A DNA stretch of 5,874 nt from Oscillospiraceae bacterium (GTDB lineage: Bacteria > Bacillota > Clostridia > Oscillospirales > Acutalibacteraceae): the NCBI GenBank assembly GCA_028706415.1, contig JAQWBK010000091.1, positions 1 to 5,874 on the forward strand, in the 5' to 3' direction. The first letter of the stretch is position 1; every line of letters starts with the position of its first letter. Below are positions 5,554-5,874 of the stretch, one piece after another. The translations under genes were made by a program, and so were the position numbers. The notes beneath the pieces were generated by a model. That model was not told the origin of the DNA. It ran no database searches and saw only the letters and a list, made by a program, of their open reading frames with translations.

Positions 5554-5643
5554 ATAGGGAATGCCCGTACGCCCGCAGGCGAGCTGGTAAGTGTTTCGAA
5601 ACGGATTTCTTGGTTTCGAAACGCACTACGGGCAATTCCCTAT
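5554..5643. repeat. 90-bp imperfect inverted repeat with three-way-junction folding
   Basis: Outer arms 5554-5569 (ATAGGGAATGCCCGTA) and 5627-5643 pair over 16 bp with one bulged A. Directly inside the left arm is a small hairpin CGCC-CGCA-GGCG (5570-5581). After a 9-base linker, a second hairpin (5591-5626) is built from two GTTTCGAAAC copies. The whole stretch could therefore fold as a closing stem with two branches. On the minus strand the closing stem is followed by TTTTT (5554-5550), and the glycosyltransferase ATG is only 31 bases beyond. It could be a miniature transposon-like repeat, an intrinsic terminator for the right-hand partial gene, or a leader structure of the operon. Its GC-rich arms differ from the AT-rich flanks. 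Confidence 0.75.
5593..5622. promoter_or_regulatory. Twin palindromes GTTTCGAAAC spaced 20 bp apart
   Basis: Two identical perfect 10-bp palindromes lie at 5593-5602 and 5613-5622. Their 20-bp centre-to-centre spacing is about two helical turns, so a dimeric DNA-binding protein could sit on both on the same face. They may instead simply be the arms of the inner hairpin of the surrounding repeat. No promoter is recognised immediately beside them. Confidence 0.35.
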
Positions 5644-5669
5644 ATTATTATTCCATGCTTGAAGTTTAG

Positions 5670-5693
5670 AAAGGCTATAACTCGGTAGCCTTT
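5670..5693 (-). terminator. Weak terminator-like hairpin at the end of the right-hand partial gene
   Basis: AAAGGCTA (5670-5677) pairs perfectly with TAGCCTTT (5686-5693) around an 8-base loop. On the minus strand the stem starts at the last two bases of the TAA stop of the partial gene and ends in CCTTTC, without a real T-run. It could mark the 3' end of that transcript or only protect it. Confidence 0.35.
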
Positions 5694-5874
5694 AATTAGT
5701 ATTCACGCTTTTTCCGTTGAGATAGTTTTCCATCTCTAAAAGCATTTTTTGAACTTCATTAACCTTGACGGTATATATTTCTCCATCCTCCTGCTTGCAG
5801 ATATAAAGGCTGGGACTATGCTTGTAAAAGCTTGCTGTAACAGACGGATCATCTTTGCTTATAGGTTTTAAAGA
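5692..5874 (-). CDS. C-terminal part of an unrecognised protein
   Basis: On the minus strand one frame is open from the window edge to a TAA at 5694-5692, giving the last 60 residues of a protein whose start lies outside. The visible part includes DDPSVTASFYKH, SLYICKQEDGEIYTVKVNEV and a final amphipathic helix rich in Leu, Met and Glu, ending GKSVNTN. It looks soluble, with no membrane segment and no metal or nucleotide motif. I cannot assign a family. Natural codon composition and a hairpin at the stop support a real gene. It is oriented like the glycosyltransferase operon, 169 bases upstream, with the inverted repeat between them, so it is probably a separate transcription unit. Confidence 0.55.
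   Translation of the reverse strand, partial: SLKPISKDDPSVTASFYKHSPSLYICKQEDGEIYTVKVNEVQKMLLEMENYLNGKSVNTN

Noticed and set aside
5554..5643. CRISPR array or tRNA gene in the structured repeat
   Set aside because: There are no regularly spaced direct repeats with unique spacers, and no tRNA arms, T-loop or anticodon features; the structure is a nested inverted repeat.

Overview
The window looks like the chromosome of a Gram-positive Bacillota bacterium, most likely class Clostridia (Oscillospiraceae or a relative). This is judged from strong GGAGG-type ribosome sites, TTGACA/TATAAT-like promoters, AT-rich spacers, and family assignments made by eye: an acidic acyl carrier protein, a BioY biotin permease, a CmpB-like membrane protein, a YfiH/PgeF enzyme and paired short ChrA proteins. 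No database search was possible, so the taxonomy is inference.

Left part, plus strand (1-1367). A possible C-terminal scrap of a gene ends at base 100. It is followed by an AT-rich control region with a good promoter (200-228), a small palindrome over its -10 box, and a leader hairpin (278-310). The leader serves a 75-residue acyl carrier protein gene (359-586), which ends in a strong hairpin (634-671). Then comes bioY (747-1367), the substrate-binding membrane component of an ECF biotin importer. The pair fits fatty-acid synthesis: ACP carries the growing chain, and biotin is the cofactor of acetyl-CoA carboxylase.

Centre and right, minus strand (5522 down to 1383). Four closely packed genes run toward bioY and read as one operon. 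In order of transcription they are: a glycosyltransferase family 4 protein joined to a chromate-transporter (ChrA) domain; a stand-alone ChrA protein whose ATG overlaps the preceding stop codon; a PgeF/YfiH-family enzyme; and a CmpB-like membrane protein with a long basic tail. The operon and bioY converge with only 15 bp between their stop codons and no visible terminator.

The most striking item is the glycosyltransferase-ChrA fusion. The joint lies in a Ser/Gly/Lys-rich linker encoded across a run of six A. Removing a single A would end the glycosyltransferase at a TAA two bases before an ATG that opens a normal-length ChrA gene. The fusion is therefore either a recent real event, a slippage-controlled product, or a one-base sequence error. 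The second notable item is a roughly 90-bp imperfect inverted repeat (5554-5643) just upstream of the operon. It could fold into a three-way junction, contains two copies of the palindrome GTTTCGAAAC, and is followed on the minus strand by a T-run. A partial gene of unknown function runs off the right edge.
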